From NCBI GenBank assembly GCA_003024175.1, contig MDYQ01000021.1, positions 62,001 to 126,000 on the forward strand: DNA of 64,000 nucleotides. Reading direction: 5' to 3'. The notes below the pieces were generated by a model. That model was not told the origin of the DNA. It saw only the letters and a program-made list of their open reading frames with translations, and made no database searches. The translations under genes were made by a program, and so were the position numbers. This DNA comes from Planoprotostelium fungivorum (Eukaryota > Evosea > Variosea > Cavosteliida > Cavosteliaceae). Below, one piece after another: positions 24,054 to 34,785 of this stretch. Position 1 is the first letter of the stretch. The number at the start of each line of letters is the position of its first letter.

Positions 24054-24242
24054 CTTCCACCCCGATAAGAACCAGCCCGAAGATTGGCTCACCTCGCTAA
24101 CCTCTGCCTCTCGCTGCTGTGCCGTGTGGCGTCGCCTCTGTTTGAGAAATGGTTTGACTAAGCGACCTTGTCACCTCTGACGATTCTGGCAGATTTTTGA
24201 CCGTGAGGGTATACACTAAGCGAACGCGCAAGCTCAAACATT

Positions 24243-26144
24243 TTATTTGGTTCCTGTTGCTGGTAAGCTGCCCACACAGACCGAGCCCCATGCAGAGTTA
24301 CCACTGAAGACCTTCCATACCTGCACACTCCATTAGAACTTCACATCGTGAGAAGAAGGGTGAGAATGTTCTGCTCTCGGACCCGCGAGAATATGAGCAT
24401 AAGGATATCCTTTGCTTTTTCACCTGCGGATTCTGATTTGTTTGGATCTGTGTGGGCCTCCATAGTACATCCGTCGCATCTTCTCTCTTTAGAGGTGCCT
24501 CCGTTGCCTCACCCAGTTGGCCTTGAGAGGACAGACCGCAGCCAAAGACTCTTCCGTCGTCTGAATAGGGAGTCAGATCGGGTTGTCAATTACGTGTTTG
24601 TGTGAAAAACAAACGGAGTAAGAGAAAAGTAAAACCGGGTTCGCGTTCGTTTGCGATGGGAAAACCGATGGAGTGCGTTGAGAAGATGATGAGAAGGGAG
24701 GTGAAATGATGAGAAGGATGGAGTATGAAGGATGGAGTAGAAGAGGAGGGACCGACCTGCACCGAAGAGACTGTGACGAGAGCCCGCGGTGATGGTCTTG
24801 ATGGTGATCTTGTCTTTGGAGAAGGTGTCTAAGAGGGTGGGCTCATTCTTTGCTGTCTTGTCTCCGTGGCCCAGCGCACCGAATTCGCCCCAGCCCCACG
24901 TGTAGACTTGTCCATCCTCTATCGTTATGTTACAATGGTGAGGTCATATCGATGTCGATGGAAAGACCAAAGAGGTCCGTGGAAACGAAAAGATGTTCGT
25001 GTGATGAATGTCACCTGTAAGAGCCATGGAGTGCCACCCACCACATGCGATCGCTTTCACCTTCTTCTGAAGGTTCTTGAACACCTGATATAGCCGTGAA
25101 TCACTCGTGATGCATCGTCCTCACTTCGATCTCTACAGGGCGTTGTCTGTCCTCTGTGTGTCCATCACCTAATTGTCCATAACCTCCCCACCCTGCACAT
25201 GATCAAATCACATACAAGACAAAGTTCTCACCCCAGCTGAACACTTTACCGTCCTCTATCATGAAGTCAGTGAAATTCTCAAAGATCCAATGAGTGATGA
25301 TCGTGATGGAGGTGATGTAATCGAATGGAGGTGATCATCACCTGTCAGGGCTAAACTGTGAGCGAGACCGCATGCGATTCTCGTGATCTTTGGACTCAAT
25401 GGAAATTCTACGAGGGTCGTTGCAAATGCTTGGGCCTCTGGATTACCGAGTTGACCCAGATCATTGTGACCGAAGCTGAACAGCCTTCCTTCGCCTTCAT
25501 CTCCATCAGAGATCTCCCTCGATCGACAAGTCATATCGGTCGATGTGATTCCACGATATCACTTTGTAATCAATCGACTCACTCGTGAGAGCGAGAGAAT
25601 GGTTGTCTCCTGCGGCACATCCAGTGATCGACTCGAAAATGTTGTGTGGGAAGTCGATCAGCTGCAGGTCTTTCAAAATGGGTCCGTGAGGGACTCCACA
25701 TTGACCGCATGGGTTATAACCCCAACTGTACAATCTTCCACCCTCTAAAAAAAGATTAGGATCAGTTTCGAGACGAAATGCGAGCCATATCACCTTCTAA
25801 CAAGAGGGCGTGATTCTTGCCTGCGGCTAAGGAGGCGATGCGACCTGGAGTATTGACTTGATTTGCAACGTATGGATTGGAGCCTATGACTTGTATGCTT
25901 CCATCCTCTGTATGGAAAATGAGTCGATTCGTGTGACCATTTTGTGTTAGAAATTACCGTATAAGACTAGGGTATAGCTACAAGCCATAGCTATGTTTCG
26001 AGCTCTCTTAGGCAGGTCTATCGCTTTCGGTGGAGATACAACTCTTATATCGGTGGGAGTGCCTCCCAGGTCGAGTTGATTCTGACCGTTATAACCGAAG
26101 ATCCAAACATATTGGTTTAGAGGACTGTAGTCTTCTTCTTCCAT
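24243..26144 (-). CDS. RCC1-repeat beta-propeller protein
   Basis: Seven RCC1-type blades can be followed: VWIFGYNGQNQLDLGG, IQVIGSNPYVA (weak), LYSWGYNPCGQCGVPHG, LFSFGHNDLGQLGNPEA, VFSWGWGGYGQLGDG, VYTWGWGEFGALGHGDK and VFGCGLSSQGQLGEA, with intervening ITGCAAGDNHSLALT, IACGLAHSLALT and IACGGWHSMALTEDG. RCC1 itself is the Ran exchange factor on chromatin; many relatives do other jobs, and nothing here picks out Ran exchange. No extra domain is seen, and there is no signal peptide from ATG 26144. The last exon (ending SLPATGTK at 24243) depends on a 110-base intron and is less certain. Introns fall at or near blade borders. Confidence 0.85.
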
Positions 26145-26643
26145 CACGTAATGTCTTTCAGATGTGGACCATCCATGTAGATGGAATCTTTACGTAACAA
26201 GATTTTTCGACGAAGTCTAAGATTCAATTAATCAAATCGACCAGTAATGATCCTCTCTGGATGCTCTTCTTCTGCGGCCATAGACATGAGATACGTAGAG
26301 TCACCTCTATCGTCTCAATCAATGTGACGAAGAAGACACCAACGCCACGTGTTCCCGACACTTCACAACTTCCATCGCAACGTGTTGGCGATGCGAAGAA
26401 TCTCACCTCCAAAGTCTATTGGTGTCCTACCTGTCGAGGTATTTTAATACTACACATATGTGCTGATGGACGGTTATCGTGAAACGCTCCCTGGCGTGTG
26501 TTTCTGTTTTTCGGCGAGCGAAATTGTAGAAGGACCGTTCGGCTCTGTTCAGGTTAGAATTCGGTAACCATCCAACACTTAACACATACGAACCATTGCA
26601 TCTGCACAACGACACCTCTTTCTACTTTCACAGCGACTGAGTG

Positions 26644-27719
26644 ATGAGTCGCGAGAATGATGGGGAGAAGGTGGAGGAGAAGAAGGGATCGCCCACCGAT
26701 ACGAAAGGCTCACAACGACTCTCTGGCAGGTGTGTTCTGACTCTTGACTGCATCACGCTCTCGAGAAATGGAGGTATGAACATTTACCGATATTCCCTGC
26801 AGGTCCTCCGCAACGAGCTCCATCAGTAAAAATTCAGGTATCAATATAAGGTGTGATGCGTTTTTGATGTTAGCGGTTGCACATTGGTCTCATCATATCA
26901 AGGTCTTCGGGAGGACTCATTCTCGTCGAGAGCTCGAACTTTGAGCCACCGGATAGCAGCAGCAGTAATCAGTATCACATCAAAGTGAACAACTTCGAAT
27001 CGAAAAACAACAATGCAACCCCAACAACGATTACACCATCACCTTCAGAGAAGGAGTCAAACGCATGGTGAGTCGCTGATTCGAGCCGTTCCCAGATGTC
27101 CTCGTGATGTCTGTATCATCGCCGATGGTCACACAAACTGAATGGAGATAGGAAGCACAACAGTGCCTTAGATCTGAGAGAAAGTGGCACACAGAAGAAT
27201 CATCCAGAAGTCGAGAAGAAAGGTGATGACATCCATCTCACCATGATGTCTGATACCATCCATAGACAGCAAGCGTCCTCAGTTGCACATGTCTGCCCCA
27301 CCTGGTAGTCTCTCCAACTACGCCGAAGCAAAGGTGAGCCCGTGCCTTTAAATCTCTTTTAATATTTCGTAGAAGAAGGAGAAATTGATTGTGGGGAGCT
27401 CGTTCAGAGTGCAAGCGTCTCTAGACACGCAGGACGAAGAGCTGGAAAGATTCCGTGAGAAGTATCGATTCAACGACAGACACCCCGTGGAGCACGATGT
27501 GAGCATGATGAGATGTGTGGCGATGTCATCTGATATCATCAGGGCAACTTGCTCGGTAAAAAGTTTACGATATCAAAGACGAAAACGAGGATCAAGCAAG
27601 AGAAAGAAGAAGAGAAGGAGAGGAAGAGGAAAGAGAAAGATATAGAGAAGAAGAGAAAGAATCAAGCCATGCAGCAGATGAGGTCCATGAGTCAGAACGA
27701 AGTCGTTACACCCTTTTGA
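26644..27719 (+). CDS. Unknown charged protein with coiled-coil tail
   Basis: Not recognised. Starts MSRENDGEKVEEKKGSPTD and runs over about six exons: an Asn/Ser-rich part (FEPPDSSSSNQYHIKVNNFE), KHNSALDLRESGTQKNHP, then QLHMSAPPGSLSNYAEAKKK, and the best-ordered piece SSFRVQASLDTQDEELERFR with EKYRFNDRHPVEHD. The end is a long Lys/Glu/Arg helix (TRIKQEKEEEKERKRKREKD) closing SMSQNEVVTPF. The charged helix could be coiled coil or a single alpha helix. A nuclear or RNA-associated role would fit the composition, but no domain supports it. Some exon joins in the first half are unsure. Confidence 0.55.
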
Positions 27720-28083
27720 GACTTGGAGGGTGGGACAGAGGGGGGAGGACCGAAAGATTGAGACGGTAATGCGACAGCATTGTACAAATAGAAGACGACT
27801 GTTTGTTATAAAGAGAAATCTACGGATGTACCTTCTACGGCATCCATGAACAGAACACCCACGATGATGCACACCCTGTGGATGTTTGTCACTGTTTATA
27901 GAGGAGGATAGAGGCTTGAGATGTGGCATCGATTTATTCGACGTTATATCTTATCACATCAACAAAGAGGCAAGACCAAAAGAAAAGCCACAGAATACGA
28001 TATTCCCTACTCTACTTTCTGTAGTATTTGTAGAGGGAGATATCGTCACGTGGATCCACACATCCCAATCACGACACACACGC
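27720..28083. other. Intergenic stretch before the reductase gene
   Basis: Holds the presumed promoter and 5' UTR of the DFR-like gene. The frame of that gene stays open upstream to 27886, but the added residues do not resemble the family, so I treat them as non-coding. Confidence 0.4.
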
Positions 28084-29191
28084 ATGTCTAAAGAATTAGT
28101 ATTAGTTACCGGTGGAACCGGTCTCATCGCACTCCACTGCATCAAAGAATGCTTCTCCCAAGGATTCACAGTTCGCACGACCATTCGCTCCGAATCAAAG
28201 AAGGACGCCATTATGGACAGTCTTAAGAGAGCTGGCATCCCATCAGAACATCTCGATCAACTTCAATTCACCGTCGCCGATCTTCTCCAAGATGATGGCT
28301 GGAACGCCGCAGTCGAAGGCTGCACATATATTCTTCATGTTGCATCACCCTTCCCGGAGAACATGAACCCATCTGATGAGAACGAACTCATTGCACCCGC
28401 TCGTGATGGAACTCTGAGGGTCTTGAAGGCTGCCAAGGCAGCTGGTACGGTCAAGCGAGTCGTCGTCACTTCTTCCATCGCCGCCGTGTGTTATGGCATC
28501 ACCCCATCCAATCAAAATGGTCTCTTCACTGAAGAGGACTTCACCGATGAAAACAGCCCAAGCTTCAACAACGCTTATGTCAAATCGAAGACCATTGCAG
28601 AGAAGGCGGCATGGGAATACATTCGAGGCGAAGGTGTTGGGTTAGAGATGGCCACCGTCAATCCCGCAGCCGTCTTTGGACCTCCTCTCCGTCCAGACGG
28701 TGAGTTCATTGTCCAATTAACAACGGACCCTTGTTCATCTCGTCACAGGTAACTCCACTACTATCGGCATGGTCGAGAAACTACTCGACGGCTCTCTCCC
28801 CGCAGTCCCTCGCTTACGCCTGAGCTTAGTCGATGTTCGAGACGTCGCCACCCTCCATCTCCTTGCAATGACCAAGCCCGAAGCGGCCAATCAGAGATAC
28901 ATCGCCGTTGCATCCTCCACCTCCTTCTCATTCATGGACATGTGCAACGTATTGAGAACGAAACTGGGAGACAGAGCGCAGAATCTGCCGACTCGAGAGA
29001 TTCCAGACTGGTTGACGAGGATTCTGTCTTACGTCGTTCCCATGATGAAGAGTCTAAAGGGGGAGATCGGTCAAGATAGAAGATTCAGTAACCAGAAGGC
29101 ATTGGACTTGGGATGGAACCCAAAGAGCCCGGAGGAGTCATTGACGTCTGCCGCCGAGGCCGTCCTTGCCTTCAAAGAAGAAAAGAAATAA
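28084..29191 (+). CDS. NAD(P)-dependent epimerase/dihydroflavonol reductase-like
   Basis: Extended short-chain dehydrogenase, the group of dihydroflavonol 4-reductase, cinnamoyl-CoA reductase and methylglyoxal reductase (yeast GRE2). The start MSKELVLVTGGTGLIALH holds the Rossmann turn (T-G-G-T-G-x-I-A). The proton-relay motif is YVKSK (Y-x-x-x-K), and the upstream VVTSSIAAVCYG carries the catalytic Ser. ATVNPAAVFGPPL is the family 'NP..V.GP' motif. One intron (about 47 bases) splits the gene after RPDG. The second exon has RLSLVDVRDVATLHLLAM and ends EAVLAFKEEKK. About 350 residues, intact. Substrate cannot be read from sequence; an aldehyde or ketone reductase is the safe call. Confidence 0.9.
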
Positions 29192-29555
29192 TAAAAGAAG
29201 GATGATGATGATGAATTTTCGAGTGATGCCGGTGACTTTCAAGAGGGAGCGATCTGATAGAAACCACTTGCGAATCAAGAACCACTCTATCATTAGAATC
29301 AAGGTGATCTTCGTACGCACGAAGGCTGCTCAACATCAGTGCAACGTTGGGCATTGAAGACGAATGCTTCGATGGCTGCTTCTCTGAGAACTATTCAATA
29401 GAATAGCCAGAAGCTGCGGTGCTGAATGAGTCAAAAGCAGTGTCAAAGGGATGGCGGTCAGAGAACAGCGGAGCGCACTCCAGCCGCCAAGCGGGAGTCC
29501 TGTCTTTAGTCTCTGTTTGGATTACTGTGGAGCTGCTTGAGAAGCTGCAACAGAG
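29192..29555. other. Intergenic stretch, no gene seen
   Basis: Between two plus-strand genes. Open frames on both strands here lack any family resemblance. It likely holds the 3' UTR of the reductase and the promoter of the glycosyltransferase. Confidence 0.4.
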
Positions 29556-30826
29556 ATGATGCGAATTAACGACGCAATGGTCCCACAAGGACGGGTTCGT
29601 TGGGTCGTGCTGGCTATTGTATTCATCGTCTTCTTGACGATGTTGCAGATTGCAACAGTGATTGGTTAGACGTCATCTTCATTACTCACACTGCTATAGC
29701 GCAATCAAGATCTGAGGGTGAAGGACTCTATATTTCGGAACCAAACATTACGGTTGTCGATCCTCCAAAGAAGAAAGAACAGATTCACCTCATCTTCCCT
29801 GTAGACAAGCACAGCAAACGATTCTGTAGAACTCTCTTCTCAGCCTCATCAACGGTTATCCAGCTCCAAACGTCTATAATTGGGGAGAACACTTTGCGTC
29901 TGCTTCAGAGGGACAAGGAAAGAAGATCAATGGTTTCATGCCTCTGTTAGATTAACTGGACAACAACTCGATAGCCGTCTATTCGGATGCACTCGACGTC
30001 ATCTTTCAGCTACCCTTGGATGTTCTGTTGTTGAGATACAAAGAGACCCAGAAGAACTTGGTGATCGGAGCAGAGAAGAACAACACTGTGAGAAGTTTTA
30101 GACATTCTCCGCACAATCACATCACCGTCATCACCTGTTTTCACTTCCTCTCTTTTCATCTATCTTCCTCGACTCTTCGAACGATAAGATCATCATCCCA
30201 TTCATCACGTTGCCTGCAGTTGTGACAAGATGCCCCAATCGAACCTGCCTTCCAACATCTTCGGCCCAGATACCGACAAGAAAGACATCTACAGACGACC
30301 TCGCTGGCTCAACAGCGGCATCATGATCGGGCAGACGGACCACCTGAGGACCCTCTTCACCCTGACGAAAGCCAAATGGGACACGCTCATCCCTCCACCT
30401 CTCTCTGGCGATCAAGGAGTCATCGCAGAGATGTTCTATTTCAACTACGAGAGCACTATGTTCCAGATGATGCACTGGTCGACCGATGACATCGTGTGGG
30501 ACTCAGACACCAACGAGTCCACTCTAGCCAACGCACCTCTCGCACCATCACAGTTCAAGAAGAAAATCGACGTCAGAGGCATCGACCTCGATTCCACGGC
30601 CGGACGTCTGGGCTGGAATCGCATCAGCAACACGATCCCCGCCGCCATGCACTTCAACAGCGAAGAGCAGAAGATCAATCTAGACGCGTGGTGGACGAAG
30701 GCGTGGGGGTATCCGCGTTTGTCTGAGATATTGGAAGGATATGCAAACGACGAGAACGTTGGGATGCACGTGAACGGGCAGTGGATGACGTGGAACGAGA
30801 CTTGTGGGTCTTACGACCTGAGATAA
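29556..30826 (+). CDS. PLOD-like type II membrane glycosyltransferase
   Basis: A signal anchor near the start (RWVVLAIVFIVFLTMLQIAT) would place the catalytic part in the Golgi or ER lumen. The core reads IHLIFPVDKHSKRF, then INGYPAPNVYNWGE, DVIFQLPLDVLLLRYKETQK with NLVIGAEKN, then after an intron (about 30088-30222) CDKMPQSNLPSNIFGPDTD and PRWLNSGIMIGQTDHLRTLF. The 'YLNSG..IG' block and the late AAMHFNSEEQK followed by WWTKAWGYPR match the family of PLOD/procollagen-like sugar transferases found in fungi and protists. Asn sequons (NET near the end) suit a luminal protein. Acceptor and donor are unknown. Two frames are used around 29,830-29,850, which I explain by a splice. Confidence 0.75.
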
Positions 30827-30892
30827 AGATCGATGTACGTATGGATACGTGGAATAGAATGATAGAGTAGGGGACGACTGAGACGCATCGTT

Positions 30893-31410
30893 TCAATTGT
30901 CTGAAAATAGTGGACGATGAATGGCACGATGAGACCAAGTGACGCGTTTGAAGTACACATTGCACTTGCAATGGTGGGTTTTGTGGTCGATAGTTAGATG
31001 AGGGACACTCATGCAACATCTCTCAAAATCACGAGAAATTGAACGATGAAAAAGAAGGACGACGTTGATCGATTTACATGATGGGAGAAAAAATTCTGTT
31101 TGGGTGACGGTAGCGTGTGATGACGGATATTGCTTCTCTTTCATTCTCCGATTTTGAAACCACACTTGGATGTTTCTTGCTGTGATGTGAAGAGACTCCG
31201 CCAACTGTTGTCTCGAGTGTGCATTAGATACGGGTTCCTTCTGAAGGCGTCCTCTAATGTGGCTCGCTGTGCTGGAGAGATGACTGTCCTCCTTCGTCTG
31301 GGAGGCCATGTTACTTCTTTCGAAAGTTTTCTTTGGATCCAGTGAATTTCTGTGGTGGGTGATGACAAGGTGGCACCTTCATCATGATGTATGAGCTGTG
31401 TGATGTCCAT
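30893..31410 (-). pseudogene. Homeobox gene with a one-base frame break
   Basis: Begins MDITQLIHHDEGATL, almost the same start as the intact homeobox gene at 55145 (MDITRIIHQHEQSIA). The homeodomain starts RRRRTVISPAQRATLEDAFR and ends NIQVWFQNRRMKEKQ, with the recognition helix intact. Between helices 1 and 2 the frame shifts by one base near 31227: the paralogue has YPNA where this copy reads TAT-CTAATGCA, as if one C were missing. No intron signal explains it. It is either a real recent break or a sequencing error. After the homeodomain the frame stays open for about 65 residues with no domain. Homeodomain proteins bind DNA as transcription factors. Confidence 0.8.
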
Positions 31411-31659
31411 CCGTGCGAGGAAGGTTGATAGTGAGGACTCTCCGATTCAAATTCTATCATTATCTATAGAGTCTAAGTTCTGATAGAATGCATCAAAATC
31501 TTGCCACATTTCATTGGAATCTCCAAACTTTGTTCAGATTGTATCTGTTGCTATCGTGAATCTGACATTCCATCAAGTGAACCGAGGTGCCCACTTCTCG
31601 TTCGACACACGGGTGAGTCGGTGCGACACCCGTCATTCTCGTTTATTTCAACCCTATAT

Positions 31660-32890
31660 CTACCATTTACTAAAGAGGATGAAAATGGCTGAGGTGATGA
31701 GGAGGGAAGGCGCCATAAGAGATGCAGCACCAGGAACCGAAGTGGGGGAGGTGAGCTGGGAAGAGGTGAAGGTATAGGTGGTAGATGGAAGACCTATGGT
31801 GAGATGAATAAATTATGGCACGGTGGTCTCACTAGAAGCTGTGGGAGTATTGAACGAACTGTTGTAGCTGATGCTCTGTCCCCAGTCGTTCGATGCTACC
31901 AAAGAGAAGTAGATCAACGTCTGCAGAGGCAAGTTGGGTATCGCATACTGGATGTTGTTGTAAGATGTCACCGTCTGTGTCGAACTGCGTCCGGTCACAG
32001 TGTACTGCATCATGTCAGTGATGTACATGATGAGGTGTATTGACCGTGGAGTTGGTAATCGTCACGCTTCCATTGCTGTCGGTGGAAGATGTAGAATTTG
32101 TGACAGTGTAGTGGTAGTTGATGATGAAATTGTAGGCACAGACCTCAGTTGGACCGGGCAGGGCGATTCTGATAGCAGTGAGTTTTGTACGACAGATAGA
32201 TAATTACGTCAGGAGAGTTGAATTGACGGAGACCTTTGGGACATTGGGGGGAGTACCTGAACGTGGGATCAAAATCAGTCTGATGATTTCGGTGTGGAAG
32301 AGCACGTCTTTGATGATGTACCCACCGATGACTGACGGGTAGTTGGGATTCTTGTAGCATCCTTTGTTCAGTACCGCAGGGTCATAAGCCGTCGCGTCTC
32401 CTGCAGAAGCGTGAGCCGATGTTGATTGTTGTTGCTTCACCTGGATGAGAGAGGTGAGTGCTGGGGACAGCTATGTCGTTGTTTACAGTCCACAGACACA
32501 GATAGTCACCTTTCGGGGGTTAATGGAAGATGATGTAGATGTTACCCCGAGGTCAAACTCACCGAGCTCTTGTCCATCGTAGAGTCCGTCTCCGTCTCCG
32601 TCTTTCTTACACCAGTCTGAGTTCCAGCCAGTGGTCACATAAAGTCGGCCTCCATCGGTTAGAAGATGTGATGAATTTTACTTCCATCTCACCGAAAGCG
32701 TTGATTCCACTACTTCTCGCTGCCACAACTGTGTTGTTACTCGAGCACTCTTGGACTACCTTGCCCGTCGTTGCATCTGTCGTGTTGTGGCCGAGCGCTA
32801 TACAGAAAGTATCACATCCGATAGAGTCGGCTTTCTCTAGCGTCAGAGCCACGGTAGAAGAGAATAAGTGTTTCACTCACTGGGGCAGGG
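31660..32890 (-). CDS. Temptin-like/FN3 membrane-anchored protein, copy A (5' end lost at gap)
   Basis: Minus-strand exons in order: ADSIGCDTFCIALGHNTTDA with VVQECSSNNTVV, then GGRLYVTTGWNSDWCKKDGD ending DGDGLYDGQELGEF, which is the Cys-pair temptin-like module with an acidic 'DGDGLYDGQELG' loop. Next come GCYKNPNYPSVIGGYIIKD, then a fibronectin type III-like domain: PPNVPKVSVNSTLLT, YHYTVTNSTSSTDSNGS, LPLQTLIYFSLVASNDWGQS. The last exon gives a C-terminal membrane helix, SLMAPSLLITSAIFILFSKW, stop at 31660. The 5' end (signal peptide) is missing because the sequence meets an N at 32891. Likely a cell-surface or secreted adhesive protein. Exons join by 30-70 base introns. Confidence 0.65.
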
Positions 32891-33590
32891 NCGTCAGGAG
32901 AGTTGAATTGACGGAGACCTTTGGGACATTGGGGGGAGTACCTGAACGTGGGATCAAAATCAATCTGATGATTTCGGTGTGGAAGAGCATGTCTTTGATG
33001 ATGTACCCACCGATGACTGACGGGTAGTTGGGATTCTTGTAGCATCCTTTGTTCAGCACGGCTGCGTCAAAAGCTGTTGCATCTCCTATATAGAGGTGAG
33101 TCGATGGTGTTTGTTGTCATTTCGTCTCACCCGGGTGAGAGAGGTGAGTGCTGGGGACAGCTATGTCGTTGTTTACAGTCCACAGACACAGATAGTCACC
33201 TTTCGGGGGTTAATGGAAGATGATGTAGATGTTACCCCGAGGTCAAACTCACCGAGCTCTTGTCCATCGTAGAGTCCGTCTCCGTCTCCGTCCTTCTTAC
33301 ACCAGTCTGAGTTCCAGCCATTGGTCACATAAAGTCGGCCTCCATCGGTTAGAAGGTGTGATGAATTTTACTTCCATCTCACCGAAAGCGTTGATTCCAC
33401 TACTTCTCGCTGACACAACTGTGTTGTTACTCGAGCACTCTTGGACTACCTTGCCCGTCGTTGCATCTGTCGTGTTGTGGCCGAGCGCTATACAGAAAGT
33501 ATCACATCCGATAGAGTCGGCTTTCTCTAGCGTCAGAGCCACGGCAGAAGAGAATAAGTGTTTCACTCACTGGGGCAGGGTACTTTGTAG
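32207..33590. repeat. Direct repeat of about 680 bp (two near-identical units)
   Basis: Unit A is 32207-32890 and unit B 32892-33580, in the same orientation, matching almost base for base except for a more divergent patch near 32370-32460 versus 33055-33140. Each covers the temptin-like exons and the GCYKNPNYPS exon. They meet at a single N (32891). The divergent patch argues for two real paralogues or alleles and not for one read counted twice. Confidence 0.85.
32891..32891. other. Assembly gap (single N)
   Basis: One undetermined base at the exact border of the two 680-bp repeat units. It marks a scaffold join of unknown true length. Confidence 0.9.
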
Positions 33591-33700
33591 CCGTTGGGGA
33601 TGAGATCGTTATATCCCACACGAGCATAAGCGACGCTATATAGAATGGACAACAAGAGGAGAGACCGCTTGTGAAGGAAAGAGGACCATCCTGTAACCAT
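32892..33700 (-). CDS. Temptin-like/FN3 protein, copy B (3' end lost at gap)
   Basis: Starts at 33700 with a signal peptide (RSLLLLSILYSVAYA) and the first exon end VGYNDLIPNGYKVPCP, the temptin-like N-terminus. It continues through the same exons as copy A (GCDTFCIALGHNTTDATTGK, WNSDWCKKDGDGDGLYDGQE, GCYKNPNYPSVIGGYI) and stops at the start of the FN3 domain (VPKVSVNSTLLT) where the N at 32891 falls. If A and B are truly adjacent, one gene would carry two temptin modules in a row; more likely these are two gene copies whose halves are missing at the gap. Confidence 0.65.
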
Positions 33701-33830
33701 GGTTTCTATAGCTCCGAGGTCAGAGCGGCTCTTAAAATTTGGTGAATGAGGGGTCGATCACATCACTGCACACTCGGATGCAACGCCATCATCATCGTTC
33801 TCGTTTTATTCCATCTGTATCTACCATTTT

Positions 33831-34452
33831 TCGAAGAAGAGGAAGATGATGGACGCGATGATGATGATGGGAGGTGCCATCAGAGCCGCAGCACCCGTAA
33901 CCGAAGTGGAGAAGGTGAGCCAAGAAGAATACGTTCCACACCCCAACGAATTGCAACCTCTCATCCGCACGTGATACGTTCGAGCTGCACGACNAAGACG
34001 ATGTAGAGATTACCCCGAAGTCAAACTCACCGAGCTCTTGTCCATCGTAGAGTCCGTCTCCGTCTCCGTCCTTCTTACACCAGTCCGAGTTCCAGCCAGT
34101 GGTCACATAAAGTCGGCCTCCATCGGTTAGAAGATGTGATGAATTTTACTTCCATCTCTCACCGAAAGCGTTAATTCCACTGCTTCTCGCTTCCACAACT
34201 GTGTTGTTGCTCGAGCACTCTTGGACTACCTTGCCCGTCGCTGCATCTGTCGTGTTGTGGCCGAGCGCTATACAGAAAGTATCACATCCGATAGAGTCGG
34301 CTTCTCTAGCGTCAGAGCCACGGCAGAAGAGAAGAAGAGTTTCGCTCACTGGGGCAAGGTACTTTGTAGCCGTTGGGGATGAGATCGTTATATCCCACAC
34401 GAGCATAAGCGACGCTAAATAGAATGGTCAAGAAGAGGAGGGACCGCAGCAT
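33831..34452 (-). CDS. Temptin-like/FN3 protein, copy C (internal gap)
   Basis: Signal peptide MLRSLLFLTILFSVAYA at 34452, then VGYNDLIPNGYKVPCP, GCDTFCIALGHNTTDAATGK, and WNSDWCKKDGDGDGLYDGQE. An N at 33994 interrupts. Beyond it the reading gives the end of an FN3-like domain (YHVRMRGCNSLGCGTYSSW) and a C-terminal membrane helix (LMAPPIIIIASIIFLFFEKW, stop at 33831), related to but clearly different from that of copy A. The middle exons (GCYKNPN block and most of FN3) are missing, probably at the gap. Family context as for the two copies downstream. Confidence 0.6.
33994..33994. other. Assembly gap (single N)
   Basis: Second single undetermined base, between the temptin-like exons and the FN3 end of copy C. 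The expected exons between them are absent, so the true gap is probably some hundreds of bases. Confidence 0.9.
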
Positions 34453-34785
34453 GATGGGCGCTGCGCGGTGATGGCGAACTTTGAAAATGTCAGTCGGAAA
34501 ACCTTGACACCCCGAAAAACAACGGAAGGTCGCCTTCACTGAAGATCGACTCATGCATCTTCAACAACTGAAGAGACACATCCTCTAAAGACACGTTAGA
34601 GTGAGACGATTTTATCCTCATTATATATAAATGAAAGAAACGACCATCACATCACATTCTCATCTCTTCACACACGAGAAGAATAAACGAAAGAAACGAC
34701 ACTGTCCATCACATTCTCATCTTCACAAGACAAGAGTAAAACCCATTCGATCCTTCGCCTCTATTCAGAGTACACCATTCACATC

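Noticed and set aside
27886-28083. In-frame N-terminal extension of the DFR-like reductase
   Set aside because: Residues do not resemble the family or a targeting peptide; the ATG at 28084 sits exactly at the usual start of the Rossmann fold.
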